64,000 bases of DNA, taken from positions 50,371 through 114,370 of the forward strand of contig JAIESC010000062.1 in NCBI GenBank assembly GCA_019746355.1, written 5' to 3'. The stretch comes from Xanthobacteraceae bacterium. GTDB lineage: Bacteria > Pseudomonadota > Alphaproteobacteria > Rhizobiales > Xanthobacteraceae. Below, piece by piece: positions 8,702-17,566 of this stretch. The translations under genes were made by a program, and so were the position numbers. Under the pieces are notes generated by a model. The model had not been told where the DNA came from. It saw nothing but the letters and a program-made list of their open reading frames with translations, and did not search any database. Numbering within the stretch: the stretch's first letter is position 1; every line of letters starts with the position of its first letter.

Positions 8702-9392
8702 GCCAATTCGGGAATCCAGAAGAAGATCGCATTCAGCATGTAGAGGCCCATGGCGATCAGGACGAGACCGCCGGCGATCTCGAACCCGCGCCGGTAGCCG
8801 GCCAGGCCCTTCAGATGCTCGAGCCAGCCGATCGCGAACGCTCCGACCGCGACCGGGATGGCACGGCCGAGTGCGAACGCCAGAAGCAGAACCACGCCCA
8901 GGAACACCGAGCCGATTCCGGCGGTCACCCCAAGCAGCACGACGAGCGCGGGCGTGCAGAACGGACAGATGGCGACCGCGAACGAATTCCCAGCAGGAAC
9001 GCGCCCCAGGCGGCGGCAGGCCGGCTTCCTCGAAATCCGGGTGAGGGCAGGGGAATGCGCAGCCACCCGGCCCAGATCAGGCCGAGCACGATCAGGAGCG
9101 GTCCAAGAAACAGGCCCCACGCTCGCCCCGTCGCGTCGGCAGCCCACCGGCCGCCGAGGCCCGCGATGACGCCGAGAACGACGTGCGTCAGGATCAGGCC
9201 GGCGATGAACATGGCTCCGAACAGCAGCGCCTGGGCTCTGTCGCGTCCGCGCGTGACATAGGCGAGCGACACCGGGATTGATGCCAGCGCCACCGGATTG
9301 AAGCTGAAGAACAAGCCCGCAAGAAACGCCACGCCCGCAGCCGCAAGGCCTGCATGCTCGACCGCTTCACGCAAAGCGTCGGGGTCCATCAT
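8698..9392 (-). pseudogene. CcdA/DsbD-like membrane protein, single frameshift
   Basis: The N-terminal part (frame ending at 8925) begins MMDPDALREAVEHAGLAAAG and has CcdA-like helices (FLAGLFFSFNPVALASIPVSLAYVTRG, FIAGLILTHVVLGVIAGLGG) and runs to GAFLLGI. The C-terminal part continues in another frame with FAVAICPFCTPALVVLLGV and four further membrane segments to 8698. Restoring one C within AATTCC at about 8985-8990 would give GAFLLGIPFAVAICPFC as a continuous protein of about 230 residues. The PFCTP cysteine and the FNP segment fit thiol-electron carriers of the CcdA family or metal-transport relatives. It overlaps the thioredoxin gene start by four bases. This is either a real recent inactivation or a one-base sequencing error. 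Confidence 0.75.
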
Positions 9393-9649
9393 TCCGTTCT
9401 CTTGGCTCGCACATTCAACGCCTGGCAGAGCTGGCTCGGCGTCGGCATCGAGGTGAAAACCAGCTCATCGTCGATCGCGATCGCGGGCACCGTCAGCACG
9501 CCCAGCTCGACGGCTCGATCGACGCTTTTCGCCACGTCCACCTCATGCCATTCGAGGTTCGCCACCGCTTCCTGGGCAGTCGCGCGGAGCTCGGCATTGG
9601 CGGCACCGCACGCGGAACAGCCCGGCGCATGGAACAGTTCGACTTTCAT
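9389..9649 (-). CDS. Small thioredoxin/glutaredoxin-like protein
   Basis: 86 residues, all thioredoxin fold: MKVELFHAPGCSACGAANAEL has the redox pair CSAC near residue 11, VDVAKSVDRAVELGVLTVPAIAI contains the cis-proline TVP motif, and IDDELVFTSMP completes the fold. No signal peptide, so it is cytoplasmic. It is the second gene of the MerR operon, three bases after merR and overlapping the CcdA-like gene by four. A job in delivering electrons to the CcdA-like membrane protein or in handling thiol-bound metal is inferred from this position. Confidence 0.85.
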   Translation of the reverse strand: MKVELFHAPGCSACGAANAELRATAQEAVANLEWHEVDVAKSVDRAVELGVLTVPAIAIDDELVFTSMPTPSQLCQALNVRAKRTE

Positions 9650-9652
9650 CCT

Positions 9653-10072
9653 TCACTGCACGGGCGTTGCAAGGCCGGCCCGCTCCAGGGCCGCGATAAT
9701 CGTGCACTCTCTCACCGGCTGTGCCTCGTTGTCGCACTCGGCGATCAGCTGATCGAGCGCCGCGGACATCGCCTTCATGGCGCAGATCTTGTGTTCGATC
9801 TGCAGCTTCTTCTCAATCGCGCGCGAGCGGATGTCGCCGCAACACGCCTTTTCACGGCGGCGAAGCACAAGAAGCTCGCGAACTTCGGAAAGGGTGAAGC
9901 CGCATTGCTGGGCGTGCTTGATGAAATGGATTCGCCGCGCCGAATCCTTGTCGTACAGGCGGTAGCCCGCCGCGCTTTTGGCGGCCGGTTCAATGAGGCC
10001 CTCCCGCTCGTAATAGCGCAGAGTGTCATTGCTGACGTTCGTCAGCCCGGCCAATTTTCCGATGGTGAGCAT
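9653..10072 (-). CDS. MerR family metal-responsive regulator (ZntR/CadR-like)
   Basis: 139 residues. The winged helix-turn-helix is MLTIGKLAGLTNVSNDTLRYYEREGLIEPAAKS, the linker helix is KHAQQCGFTLSEVRELLVLR, and then a dimerisation helix. The cysteines CCGDIRSRAIEKK, the one in HKICAMK, and the C-terminal ECDNEAQPVRECTI pair resemble the Zn/Cd/Pb-sensing set of ZntR-type proteins (Cys near 79, 114, 124) more than the MerR mercury triad. It starts just downstream of a perfect palindrome in an over-long promoter spacer, so it very probably autoregulates and drives the thioredoxin, CcdA-like and MerP-like genes. Confidence 0.9.
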   Translation of the reverse strand: MLTIGKLAGLTNVSNDTLRYYEREGLIEPAAKSAAGYRLYDKDSARRIHFIKHAQQCGFTLSEVRELLVLRRREKACCGDIRSRAIEKKLQIEHKICAMKAMSAALDQLIAECDNEAQPVRECTIIAALERAGLATPVQ

Positions 10073-10093
10073 GCGTCTCTCCGCGGCGGGTTT

Positions 10094-10124
10094 TGCACCC
10101 TGGAGTATACTCCAGGGTCAAGCG
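10094..10124 (-). promoter_or_regulatory. MerR-type operator and promoter of the metal operon
   Basis: Bases 10097-10118 form a perfect 22-bp palindrome (ACCCTGGAGTA followed by its complement). On the minus strand it lies between a -35 TTGACC (10121-10116) and a -10-like TGCAAA, with a 19-bp spacer, the over-long spacing that MerR proteins correct by twisting DNA. It faces the MerR gene starting at 10072. Confidence 0.85.
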
Positions 10125-10137
10125 CCGCGAGAGCGTT

Positions 10138-12594
10138 TCACGCCGCCTTCGGGTTCCGCATATTCACGACCGGTTGACCAACGCTGCGGATCGCATCGAA
10201 GAACAGCCGCGGCGTTCCCCACAGCGAGTTGATGAAGATCGCCGTGACACTCACCGCCATCGCCACCATCGCCCAGACCGGGTGAACGAGTCCGGTGGCC
10301 GCCAGCGGGATGCCCATGCCGTTGAACAGGAACGCCAGCGTCACGTTCTGCACCATCTTGCGGTAGCTCCGGGCGCTGATCTCGCGGGCAGCCGGAATGG
10401 CCGACAGCTGGTCCGACAGGATGATGATGTCCGCCGATTCGATCGCGATGTCGGTTCCGCCGCCCATCGCAATGCCGACATCGGCCTGCATCAGCGCCGG
10501 CGCGTCATTGATGCCGTCTCCCACCATGGCGGTGCGTGCAGCGGCTTGAAGCCGGCGCACGGTCGCGGCCTTGTCCTGCGGCAGCACGCCTGCATGGATC
10601 TCGTCAATACCGAGCTCACGGCCGACAAGCTGCGCGGCGCGCGCATTGTCTCCCGTGATGAGGATGGTCCGGAGCCCCCCGTTCCGGAGTGCCGCGACCG
10701 CCTGAGCCGCATCCCGCCGGATGGTATCGCCCGACGCCAGGACACCGAGGAACTGCCACTCCCGCGCCACCGCCAGCACCGTCCGGCCGGCTTTCTCCAG
10801 CGCCGCGATGCGATCGTCAAAACGCCTGAGATCGACGCCATGCTCGGCAAGGAAACGCGGACTGCCGACCAGAATCTCACGCCCCTCGATGGTCGCCCGC
10901 ACACCCTTGCCGGCAAACGCCTCGAACGACTGCACGGCGGGCGGCGTTGCGCTCTGGACGAAGGCTGCCTCGATCACCGCTTGCGCCAGCGGATGCTCCG
11001 ACGAAGCCTCCGCCGCCGCGGCGACGGCCAAGAGCTCTTGAACGCTCACGCCAGAGGCTTCGACCTCGTGCACCACCGGACGGCCCTCGGTGAGCGTGCC
11101 GGTCTTGTCGAGCACGATTTGCTTCACCAGGCGGAAGCCCTGGAAGGCTTCGCCGGTCCGCATCAGGATTCCTCGCTCCGCGGCCTCGCCCGCGCCGCGC
11201 ACGATGGACAGCGGTGCTGAGATGCCGACCGCGCACGGGTACCCCATCACCAGCACGCTCAAGCCCGCGAACACCGCGCGCTCGAGATCGGGGTGACCCG
11301 TGCCAAGCCATGAGCCAAGGAGCCAGCCGATGACGGCGCATGCGGCAATCGCGAGAACGCTCGGTGTGTAGATGCGGAGCACGCGGTCGACCAGATGCAG
11401 GATGCCGGGCTTGAGCGCCCGCGCGTCTTCGACGTGTCGGATCACCTGGTGCAGGAAGCTGCCCTCGGCGACCGCCGTCACCTGCACCATCAGCGCGCCG
11501 GTTCCGTTGATCGACCCGCCGATGACGCGATCCCCCTCGGTCTTCTCGACCGGCAGCGACTCGCCTGTCACCAAGGCCTGATCGACGCCGGAATGGCCGG
11601 AGTGCACGATCCCGTCCGCCGGTATGCGTTCGCCGGGCCGAACGCGAACGAGATCGCCGACGGCCACCTCCTCGATCGGCACTTCCGTTTCGGTGCCGCT
11701 GCGCAGGACGCGGGCGGTTTCGGGTTGCAGGTCGAGCAGCCGCTTGACCGCCTGCGAGCTGCGCGTCTTCACGATCAGCGACAGCCATTCGGAAAAGATG
11801 TGGTAGGTGCCGACCATCACCGCGACCGCGAAGAACGGTGCCGTGGGATAGCCGGGGCGGTCGAGGATCAGGCCGATGATGCCGCCAGCAATTCCCGCAA
11901 ATGCGCCGATCTCCAGCAGCACATGCTGGTTGAGAATGCCGCGCCGCAGCGCCTGCACGGCCATATGGAGAATGTGCCGCCCAACACCGAAGACAAGCAC
12001 AAAGGCGAGCGCGCCGGTCATCAGGGGCGCGGCCTCGGTCAGATAGCCTTGCAGGTTGAGATAGAGCAGCGTCAGCGCCATCACCGTGAGCCCGAGAGCG
12101 GCAGCAACAGCCGTCCAGAAGCCGCTCGATCGCAGAACTAGAAAAACAAATGCACCGAGGCTTACGCAAACCAGTGCTGGCAGAAAGCCGATCCAGCCCA
12201 CGGCCGGATCGGCAATGATGGGAATCGACGCAACGCTCAGCGCCACAGCGGCCACGAAACGGCGCGCTTCGCGCATGAGGTCGCGCTCTTCTTCTTCGAA
12301 GGCCCTGAGCTTGCGGGGATCGGAAATGGTGTAACCGATGTCCCGAAGCGTTTGGAGGAGCTTGTCAGGACTTGCGACGGCTGGGTCGTATTCGATCAGC
12401 GCCTGCTCGTGGGTAAGGCTCACGGCGACCTTGTCGACGCCCGGCAAACGGCCCAGCGCCTTCTCGATGGTGCCGGTGCAGAGCGAACAGTGCAGGCCAC
12501 CGATCCGCGCGCGGATTTTGCGGCGACCCGGCCGGGCCGACGGTTCTTCGCTCCACGGCCTGAAGTTCGCAGTCGCATCGATGGCAAGGCTCAT
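10138..12594 (-). CDS. Heavy-metal P1B-type ATPase with YPC motif
   Basis: 818 residues from the ATG at 12594 ([13 protein letters not shown]); the open frame upstream is out of character. An N-terminal HMA domain has [18 protein letters not shown] (CxxC near residue 37). The core shows the actuator [14 protein letters not shown], the phosphorylation motif [13 protein letters not shown], the SEHPLAQAV nucleotide site and the hinge [12 protein letters not shown]. The metal-site helix reads [11 protein letters not shown], that is YPC instead of the usual CPC, CPH, SPC or TPC, so ion selectivity cannot be assigned by the standard classes. It follows a free HMA protein gene by about 50 bp and both lie behind a MerR-like operator, so the pair probably exports a soft or divalent metal. 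Confidence 0.9.
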   Translation of the reverse strand: MSLAIDATANFRPWSEEPSARPGRRKIRARIGGLHCSLCTGTIEKALGRLPGVDKVAVSLTHEQALIEYDPAVASPDKLLQTLRDIGYTISDPRKLRAFEEEERDLMREARRFVAAVALSVASIPIIADPAVGWIGFLPALVCVSLGAFVFLVLRSSGFWTAVAAALGLTVMALTLLYLNLQGYLTEAAPLMTGALAFVLVFGVGRHILHMAVQALRRGILNQHVLLEIGAFAGIAGGIIGLILDRPGYPTAPFFAVAVMVGTYHIFSEWLSLIVKTRSSQAVKRLLDLQPETARVLRSGTETEVPIEEVAVGDLVRVRPGERIPADGIVHSGHSGVDQALVTGESLPVEKTEGDRVIGGSINGTGALMVQVTAVAEGSFLHQVIRHVEDARALKPGILHLVDRVLRIYTPSVLAIAACAVIGWLLGSWLGTGHPDLERAVFAGLSVLVMGYPCAVGISAPLSIVRGAGEAAERGILMRTGEAFQGFRLVKQIVLDKTGTLTEGRPVVHEVEASGVSVQELLAVAAAAEASSEHPLAQAVIEAAFVQSATPPAVQSFEAFAGKGVRATIEGREILVGSPRFLAEHGVDLRRFDDRIAALEKAGRTVLAVAREWQFLGVLASGDTIRRDAAQAVAALRNGGLRTILITGDNARAAQLVGRELGIDEIHAGVLPQDKAATVRRLQAAARTAMVGDGINDAPALMQADVGIAMGGGTDIAIESADIIILSDQLSAIPAAREISARSYRKMVQNVTLAFLFNGMGIPLAATGLVHPVWAMVAMAVSVTAIFINSLWGTPRLFFDAIRSVGQPVVNMRNPKAA

Positions 12595-12646
12595 GATGCT
12601 TTCTCCGGTTGCTCGTCGGACGTGCCTCGGCTGGAACGCCGCAGGC

Positions 12647-12883
12647 TCAGCCGCCCGCTTCGCCGACGCCGCCGCGCGCCACGACGCGAAAGCCCGGCCG
12701 TTGGATCGCATCCACCAGCCGGTCCTCGGCGGTTGCATTCGGGTCATAGAGCACGCGCGCGACCTTCTCGCTGAAAGACACCGATGCCATCCGAACGCCG
12801 GCCTCCTTCTCGACGATGCTCCGAATAGTGTTCGCACAGGCGTCGCAACGCATACCGTCGATCTTGAAGATGGTCGTTTTCAT
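12647..12883 (-). CDS. HMA-domain metallochaperone (CopZ-like)
   Basis: 78 residues with a single HMA domain: [20 protein letters not shown] gives the GMRCDAC metal site near residue 12, then [19 protein letters not shown] and [17 protein letters not shown]. No signal peptide. It is the first gene of the operon with the P-type ATPase and probably carries the metal ion to it. The upstream region has a degenerate MerR-type operator at 12921-12946. Confidence 0.85.
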   Translation of the reverse strand: MKTTIFKIDGMRCDACANTIRSIVEKEAGVRMASVSFSEKVARVLYDPNATAEDRLVDAIQRPGFRVVARGGVGEAGG

Positions 12884-12918
12884 CGGTCCTTCCGTCGCGC
12901 GTCGATCAAATGAGCTTG

Positions 12919-12946
12919 CGCCCTGGAGTTAGCTCGAAGGTCAAGT
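12919..12946 (-). promoter_or_regulatory. Second, degenerate MerR-type operator
   Basis: On the minus strand TTGACC (12944-12939) is followed by a partly palindromic spacer ending in CTCCAGGG (12928-12921) and a GCAAG -10-like stretch, closely resembling the perfect operator at 10097-10118. It lies about 40 bp upstream of the HMA/ATPase operon, so the same MerR protein probably controls both. Confidence 0.6.
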
Positions 12947-12982
12947 GTCAACTCCGGAGTACGGGGCCCCTTAGGCCCCCGT

Positions 12983-13023
12983 TCGGAGCAGCAAGTTAAG
13001 CTGGCTGCGCTCCCCCGCAACCA
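12983..13023. repeat. 41-bp direct repeat, copy B
   Basis: It matches 6954-6994 at 39 of 41 bases, same orientation. It is followed at 13071-13089 by GCATGACGACGCACAGCTA, identical to 6912-6930. It lies between the metal operon and a decayed integrase, as expected for one end of an integrated element. Confidence 0.7.
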
Positions 13024-13262
13024 GCTTTGCTTGTTCTGCCACCGCACAGTTTCGCACCAGGACCGTCCCGGCATGACGACGCACAGCTAGGCCGGTTTCC
13101 AGTCGAAACCCCGAAGAGTCCCGATTTTCGAATAGCGGCTACGCTAACCGCCGGGTACACTGAGGGGTACACTGGAAAATCGGCTCTCGAAAAATCACGT
13201 TATTTCAATTGGATATCCAAAAATTCGATTCCGCCCCTGGGCACCATCATTTCAATGACTTA
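13024..13262. other. Non-coding island end with short tandem repeat
   Basis: I see no gene. The stretch holds the 19-bp repeat at 13071-13089 and a tandem GGGTACACTG at 13153-13162 and 13165-13174, followed by an AT-richer segment around 13180-13260 unlike the neighbouring GC-rich genes. Confidence 0.4.
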
Positions 13263-13264
13263 GC

Positions 13265-13570
13265 TCCGGCCAGTTTCCGCGGTTAAACGCTTTTTGTGAA
13301 AAGTCAGGCAGATTTGTTCACTGTTTGCTCCCGAGCGGATCCGAACTGCCCCATCATCATCATCTGCGCCGGCCATTGCGATGCGTCCGCCGTCGCTCAG
13401 TGGTGAAAGAGCATTGCCGGCGTTTTCTGACGAGCCAGCGCCGCAAGCTATCGATGTCGAAGCCGGCTTCGACAAGCGTCGTGCCGCATGTGCGACGCGA
13501 CCCGTGGAAGGTGAGGCCGCCTCGACATTGCCTGGCTGTTCCGCGCAATCGTCTTGACTTCGCGTTGGAG
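13265..13570 (-). pseudogene. Tyrosine recombinase (phage-type integrase), C-terminal remnant
   Basis: On the minus strand LTFHGSRRTCGTTLVEAGFD followed by IDSLRRWLVRK matches the HxLRHT box and the following helix of tyrosine recombinases. After a frame change the sequence continues with a degenerate tail ending SGANSEQICLTFHKK. The N-terminal domain and the catalytic tyrosine segment cannot be recovered in one frame, so the gene is dead. Its position beside repeat copy B suggests it once moved the metal/toxin-antitoxin island. Confidence 0.65.
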
Positions 13571-13661
13571 CCGCCATTGCTGGTGGCTGCCAGAGTGACA
13601 GCGAACACAGCGCAGCCTAAGCTCACTCCCTGACGGGTAGGATTGCCACAAGGTTGTGTGC

Positions 13662-15551
13662 ATGCCGAACGGCCGCAAGCTGCATGGTCGACCGTTATGG
13701 TCGTGGCTGCTCTTGCAGATCGCCGTCATCGTCGCTTTCATTGCCTCGCTCGCCTGTTCGGCCATCGCCAAGCACGACTCCAAGCGGGTGATGGTGCTTC
13801 ATTCCTTCGGCCGGGATTTCAAGCCATGGAGCGAATACGCAAGAGCGATCCGCGCCGAGCTCGAACGGCAATCGCCCTGGCCGGTCGATATTATCGACCA
13901 TTCGCTGGTGACTGCACGCTCCAGCGATGAAGATTCGGAAAGGCCGTTCGTCGACTACCTGCGCGCGCTGTTTGCCAGACGCCTGCCCGACCTGATCATC
14001 AGCATCGGCGCGCCCGCGGCGGCTTTCGTCCAGCGCAACCGGTCGCAGCTCTTTGCCGATACGCCGATGGTGTTCACCGCCGTCGAGCAGCGCCGGGTTC
14101 AGTTTTCCAGGCTGACGGCGAACGATGCCGTGGTCGCCGTCCAGATCAATTACCTTGCCTCCTTCGAGAATATCCTGCGCGTGCTGCCGGACACCAGGAA
14201 TATCACCGTGGTGGTCGGGACTTCGCCGATCGAGAAATTCTGGAAGGACGCCATTGCCAGGGAGGTCGAGCCGGTCATCGGCCGGGTCACGTTGTCATGG
14301 GCCGATCATCTGTCGTTCGAGGAACTCCTGCAAAACGCCGCGAAGCTGCCGCCGCAAACGGCGCTGTTCTGGGAGCTGATGATCGTCGATGCGGCGGGCG
14401 TCGTCCATGAAGGCAATGCGGCGCTGACCAGGCTTCATGCCGTCACCAGTGCACCGATTTTCTCTTACGACGAGTCTTTCTTCGGTCGCGGGACGGTCGG
14501 CGGCCCGTTTCTTCGGGTGATCGACACCAGCCGAGAGACTGCGGCCGTGGCGGTTCGTATCCTCGGCGGCGAGAAACCGAGCGACATCAGGGTGCCGCCC
14601 GTTCAGTATGCCCGGCCGCAGTTCGACTTCCGTGAAATGCAGCGCTGGGGCATTCCCGAGAGCAGGCTGCCGCCGGGGAGTGAGATTCATTTCCGCGAGC
14701 CGAGCGTCTGGGAAAAATACCGGCTGCACATGCTTGGGGTCTTCGCTGCCCTGCTGATTCAGGGCGCACTGATTTCCTGGCTGATCTATGAGCATTGGCG
14801 TCGCCAGAAAGCCGAGGCGGATTCGCTGCAGCGCATGAACGAGCTGGCGCGGCTGAACCGCATCGCCACCGCAGGCGAACTCTCCGCCTCGATCGCCCAC
14901 GAGATCCGCCAGCCGCTGGCCTCCATCGCTTCAGGAGGCAGCGCGGCTCTCAATTGGCTGCAACACAAGGTGCCGAACGTCGAAGAAGCGCGCATCGTGC
15001 TCGAAGCCATCGTCAAGGCGAGCCATCGCGCTGACGAGGTGATCAAGGGGGTGCAGGGAATGTTCCGCAACCAGCCGGCGGTGCGAGTTGCGGTTGATCT
15101 CAACGAGCTGGTTCAACAGGTTCTTCTGCTGGTAGAGCACCCGATCAGGTCCAACCGCATTGTGCTCCAAACCACCTTCGATAACAGCGCGAGTCCGCTT
15201 GTGATGGCTGATCCGGTTCAGTTGCAGCAGGTGATCCTGAACCTGATCATGAACGCAATCGAGGCCATGAGCAGCGCTCCTCATCGGGCCAGAGAGTTGC
15301 ACATCGAGACCCGCTTCGATCAGGCCGGCAACGTTTTGCTGCTGGTCCAGGATTCCGGGCCCGGCTTCGACGACAAGGTCTGCGAAAATCTGTTCAAGCC
15401 GTTCGTGACGACCAAACGCGACGGCATGGGAATGGGACTTTCGATCTGCAAATCCATCGTCGAGCAGCACCAAGGCACCCTGACGGCGGCTTCGATCAAA
15501 TCGCGCGGGGCGATGTTTCAGATTGTCTTGCCACGCGCCAGCATGAATTGA
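13662..15551 (+). CDS. Membrane sensor histidine kinase with periplasmic ABC-binding-protein-like sensor
   Basis: 629 residues from the ATG at 13662 with AGG eight bases upstream; GTG 13656 is an in-frame alternative. An N-terminal signal/membrane segment (WSWLLLQIAVIVAFIASLAC) leads to about 330 periplasmic residues that start RVMVLHSFGRDFKPW and resemble the ABC-type substrate-binding-like sensors of unknown ligand. A membrane helix follows (LHMLGVFAALLIQGALISWL), then the HisKA domain with the phospho-accepting histidine in SASIAHEIRQPLASIA, and an HATPase domain (NLIMNAIEAM, DSGPGF, GMGMGLSICKSIV). The HEIRQPL box is of the kind usually paired with FixJ-type regulators, two of which are encoded at 46-47 kb. 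Partnership with them is my inference. Confidence 0.88.
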   Translation: MPNGRKLHGRPLWSWLLLQIAVIVAFIASLACSAIAKHDSKRVMVLHSFGRDFKPWSEYARAIRAELERQSPWPVDIIDHSLVTARSSDEDSERPFVDYLRALFARRLPDLIISIGAPAAAFVQRNRSQLFADTPMVFTAVEQRRVQFSRLTANDAVVAVQINYLASFENILRVLPDTRNITVVVGTSPIEKFWKDAIAREVEPVIGRVTLSWADHLSFEELLQNAAKLPPQTALFWELMIVDAAGVVHEGNAALTRLHAVTSAPIFSYDESFFGRGTVGGPFLRVIDTSRETAAVAVRILGGEKPSDIRVPPVQYARPQFDFREMQRWGIPESRLPPGSEIHFREPSVWEKYRLHMLGVFAALLIQGALISWLIYEHWRRQKAEADSLQRMNELARLNRIATAGELSASIAHEIRQPLASIASGGSAALNWLQHKVPNVEEARIVLEAIVKASHRADEVIKGVQGMFRNQPAVRVAVDLNELVQQVLLLVEHPIRSNRIVLQTTFDNSASPLVMADPVQLQQVILNLIMNAIEAMSSAPHRARELHIETRFDQAGNVLLLVQDSGPGFDDKVCENLFKPFVTTKRDGMGMGLSICKSIVEQHQGTLTAASIKSRGAMFQIVLPRASMN

Positions 15552-15567
15552 CGGAAAGAGCCGCCGG

Positions 15568-15588
15568 CGCGCGCGGATTGAGCGCGCG
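15568..15588. terminator. Possible shared hairpin between convergent genes
   Basis: CGCGCGC (15568-15574) pairs with GCGCGCG (15582-15588) around a 7-base loop, between the stops of the sensor kinase and the HlyD-like gene. There is no T-run, so termination is only suggested by the position. Confidence 0.3.
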
Positions 15589-15608
15589 ATAGTCGGGTGA
15601 TTGGCTCG

Positions 15609-16844
15609 CTAGTGACCGCCGAAAACCAGCGTCTTGAACGGCAGCACCAGCGCCTGCAGCCGCAGGATCAATGCGTGCACCAGCGCGAGGGCATCCACGG
15701 CGTGCAGCGCCAAGCCCTTGAAGAAGCCAGTCTCCTTCGCCGCGATGATGTCGTGGTTGTTGGAATAGGCGTTGGCGATGCAGCTTGAGCCCGGCGTTAC
15801 CCCGTCAAGCCCGCCCTTGTAGAGCGGCTCGAGGAACACCAGAAGAGTGCCCGGTCGCGTCACCTGCCGCGCTTCGATCAGATTCTCCCCGCCGCGGAAC
15901 TGGCCGGCGGCGATGACGTCCTGCACGTCGGTGACCACCATGGGGATGACCGTCCAGGGCTTGGAGATGCAGGTGACTTCGGCGATCATTCCGGGCTTCA
16001 TGATCTGCGCTTCGATCTGGTCGAATCCGGCTTGCAGGCTGCGTGCGCCGGCGCCCTCGGGTATCAGGACTCCGGCCGGACGCATCAGCGGATTGACGAC
16101 ATCGCCGACCCGCAGGAAGAACTGCTCCACCCGCCCGCTCACGCCGGCGCGGATGAAGGTTTTGTCGAGGTCCACCTGCGCCTGCGCAAGCTCAGCTTCC
16201 GCGCTCGCCTGCTCGGCCGGCAGCACGCCCGTGGCGCGGATCTCGGCCGACTGCTTGGCCGCGGTCGCCGCGGCGACCGCGCCCTCGGCACCGCTCAGGC
16301 GAACTTCAAGCCGCTCGATGTCGCGAACCGGCACGATGCCGGGGTTGCGGCGGTGCAATTCGCGTTTCGTGTCCAACTCGTCCTGGACCTGTTGCTCGTT
16401 GCTTTTGGCCTCGCGAATCTGCGCCTCTGCTTTCTGGATATCGGCCTGAGCGACGACCAGCGCTGCTTCCACCTCGCGGATCTTGCGGCGGGCGGTTTCA
16501 ATCGCGGCCTGCTGCTTGGTGCTGTCGAGCCTGAAGATCGGCGCGCCCTGGGTGACGGATCCGCTCTGGCCCGAAATAAAAATTTCGGCGACGCGACCGT
16601 TGGTCTCCGGAAGGATCGGCACGGTGCGGAAGAACAGCGTGGCGCTGGTCGTGGACGGATGATTGTAGAAGATGACCAGGATCAGGCTGATGGTGAGGAT
16701 CACGCAGGTCGTGATGCCGTAGCGCAATTCGTACCACACCGAGTAGAGCGTGATCTCCTTGCCGAACCGCTTTCCCTGTCCGTAGCGGCGATAGAGGTAG
16801 TCCGGCAGGACGGTGAGCAGTGAGCACAGCATGAGCTCAAGCAT
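15609..16844 (-). CDS. HlyD-family membrane fusion protein (YiaV-like)
   Basis: 411 residues. One membrane helix near residues 38-60 (TTCVILTISLILVIFYNHP) is followed by a biotinyl-lipoyl-like segment (PILPETNGRVAEIFISGQSG), a long coiled coil (about residues 110-210, rich in A, E, Q) and a second lipoyl half (DKTFIRAGVSGRVEQFFLRV). The C-terminal region ends in hydrophobic residues. The start lies three bases after the stop of a DUF3302 membrane protein gene; E. coli yiaV and yiaW form the same pair (HlyD-like plus DUF3302). It probably spans the periplasm for an export or envelope-maintenance function whose substrate is unknown. Confidence 0.85.
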   Translation of the reverse strand: MLELMLCSLLTVLPDYLYRRYGQGKRFGKEITLYSVWYELRYGITTCVILTISLILVIFYNHPSTTSATLFFRTVPILPETNGRVAEIFISGQSGSVTQGAPIFRLDSTKQQAAIETARRKIREVEAALVVAQADIQKAEAQIREAKSNEQQVQDELDTKRELHRRNPGIVPVRDIERLEVRLSGAEGAVAAATAAKQSAEIRATGVLPAEQASAEAELAQAQVDLDKTFIRAGVSGRVEQFFLRVGDVVNPLMRPAGVLIPEGAGARSLQAGFDQIEAQIMKPGMIAEVTCISKPWTVIPMVVTDVQDVIAAGQFRGGENLIEARQVTRPGTLLVFLEPLYKGGLDGVTPGSSCIANAYSNNHDIIAAKETGFFKGLALHAVDALALVHALILRLQALVLPFKTLVFGGH

Positions 16845-16847
16845 GGA

Positions 16848-17315
16848 TCACCTTTCGGCGCTTCGCGACGTCAGCTCTGGGCTCGCTGGCACGCCGCCAT
16901 CGGCCCGCCTGATGCTGGTCACATTTTCCCGTGCGGTGTCTTGCGATTTGTCAGGCGATCGTTCGCGCGAACCGTTGTCGGCGATCTTCTCGACCGATCC
17001 GGCGATCCGGCCGAGCCAGCCGCCGACGTCGGGAAAATCAATCAAAGCCAGCAGCAGGCCGGCCACCCAGAAAATGTGCATGTGGGTGAACAACGCCAGA
17101 AGCCCGAGGACGGCCACGATTTCGAATTGCAGCTTGTGAGACTTGTGGGCCATGCGCTCCGGCAGCGTATGCAGCGTCAGGAACAGCACGCCGAATGCGA
17201 CAACCGCGCCCAAGAGGATGAAGGCTGTGACGACCATCAACACATCGGTTTCGCCGGGCGCGGTAATGAACGCCGGCAGGTGTTGGATGGCGGCGGGGTG
17301 AAGCGTCTTGTCCAT
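16848..17315 (-). CDS. DUF3302 inner-membrane protein (YiaW-like)
   Basis: 155 residues from the ATG at 17315, chosen because GAGGGG lies directly upstream. Two membrane helices (LMVVTAFILLGAVVAFGVLF and LLALFTHMHIFWVAGLLLAL) flank the polar LHTLPERMAHKSHKLQFEI loop, the DUF3302 layout. The C-terminal 50 residues are hydrophilic. It is co-transcribed with the HlyD-like gene. A perfect TAYAC-N4-GTRTA palindrome at 17443-17456 lies 128 bp upstream of the start. Confidence 0.8.
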   Translation of the reverse strand: MDKTLHPAAIQHLPAFITAPGETDVLMVVTAFILLGAVVAFGVLFLTLHTLPERMAHKSHKLQFEIVAVLGLLALFTHMHIFWVAGLLLALIDFPDVGGWLGRIAGSVEKIADNGSRERSPDKSQDTARENVTSIRRADGGVPASPELTSRSAER

Positions 17316-17442
17316 AATCCCCTCTGGCGCGCCGAACCCATCGAGGAAACGAGGGGCAAAGCTCAGCAAGCGTGGCGTGTTGGCTGTCCGCTGGCACTCT
17401 TCCAGTCGGCCCAGTTAAGGCCGCGCGCCCCCGGCCGAAAAC

Positions 17443-17456
17443 TATACGTAGGTGTA
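17443..17456. promoter_or_regulatory. TAYAC-N4-GTRTA palindrome, site 1
   Basis: TATACGTAGGTGTA, a perfect match to the shared palindrome, 128 bp upstream of the DUF3302/HlyD operon. It lies in sequence that interrupts the decayed DUF4344 copy, so it is not part of a working gene. Confidence 0.65.
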
Positions 17457-17566
17457 AGGGGGCGCCGGCCGGAAGGTGGCCGCGGAAGGCAATATAATGC
17501 TCGGCCAGGGAGGAGGACGCCGCTGCGGGCATGCGGTGTTCCACATGATCGGCATCCCGGTGCCGC

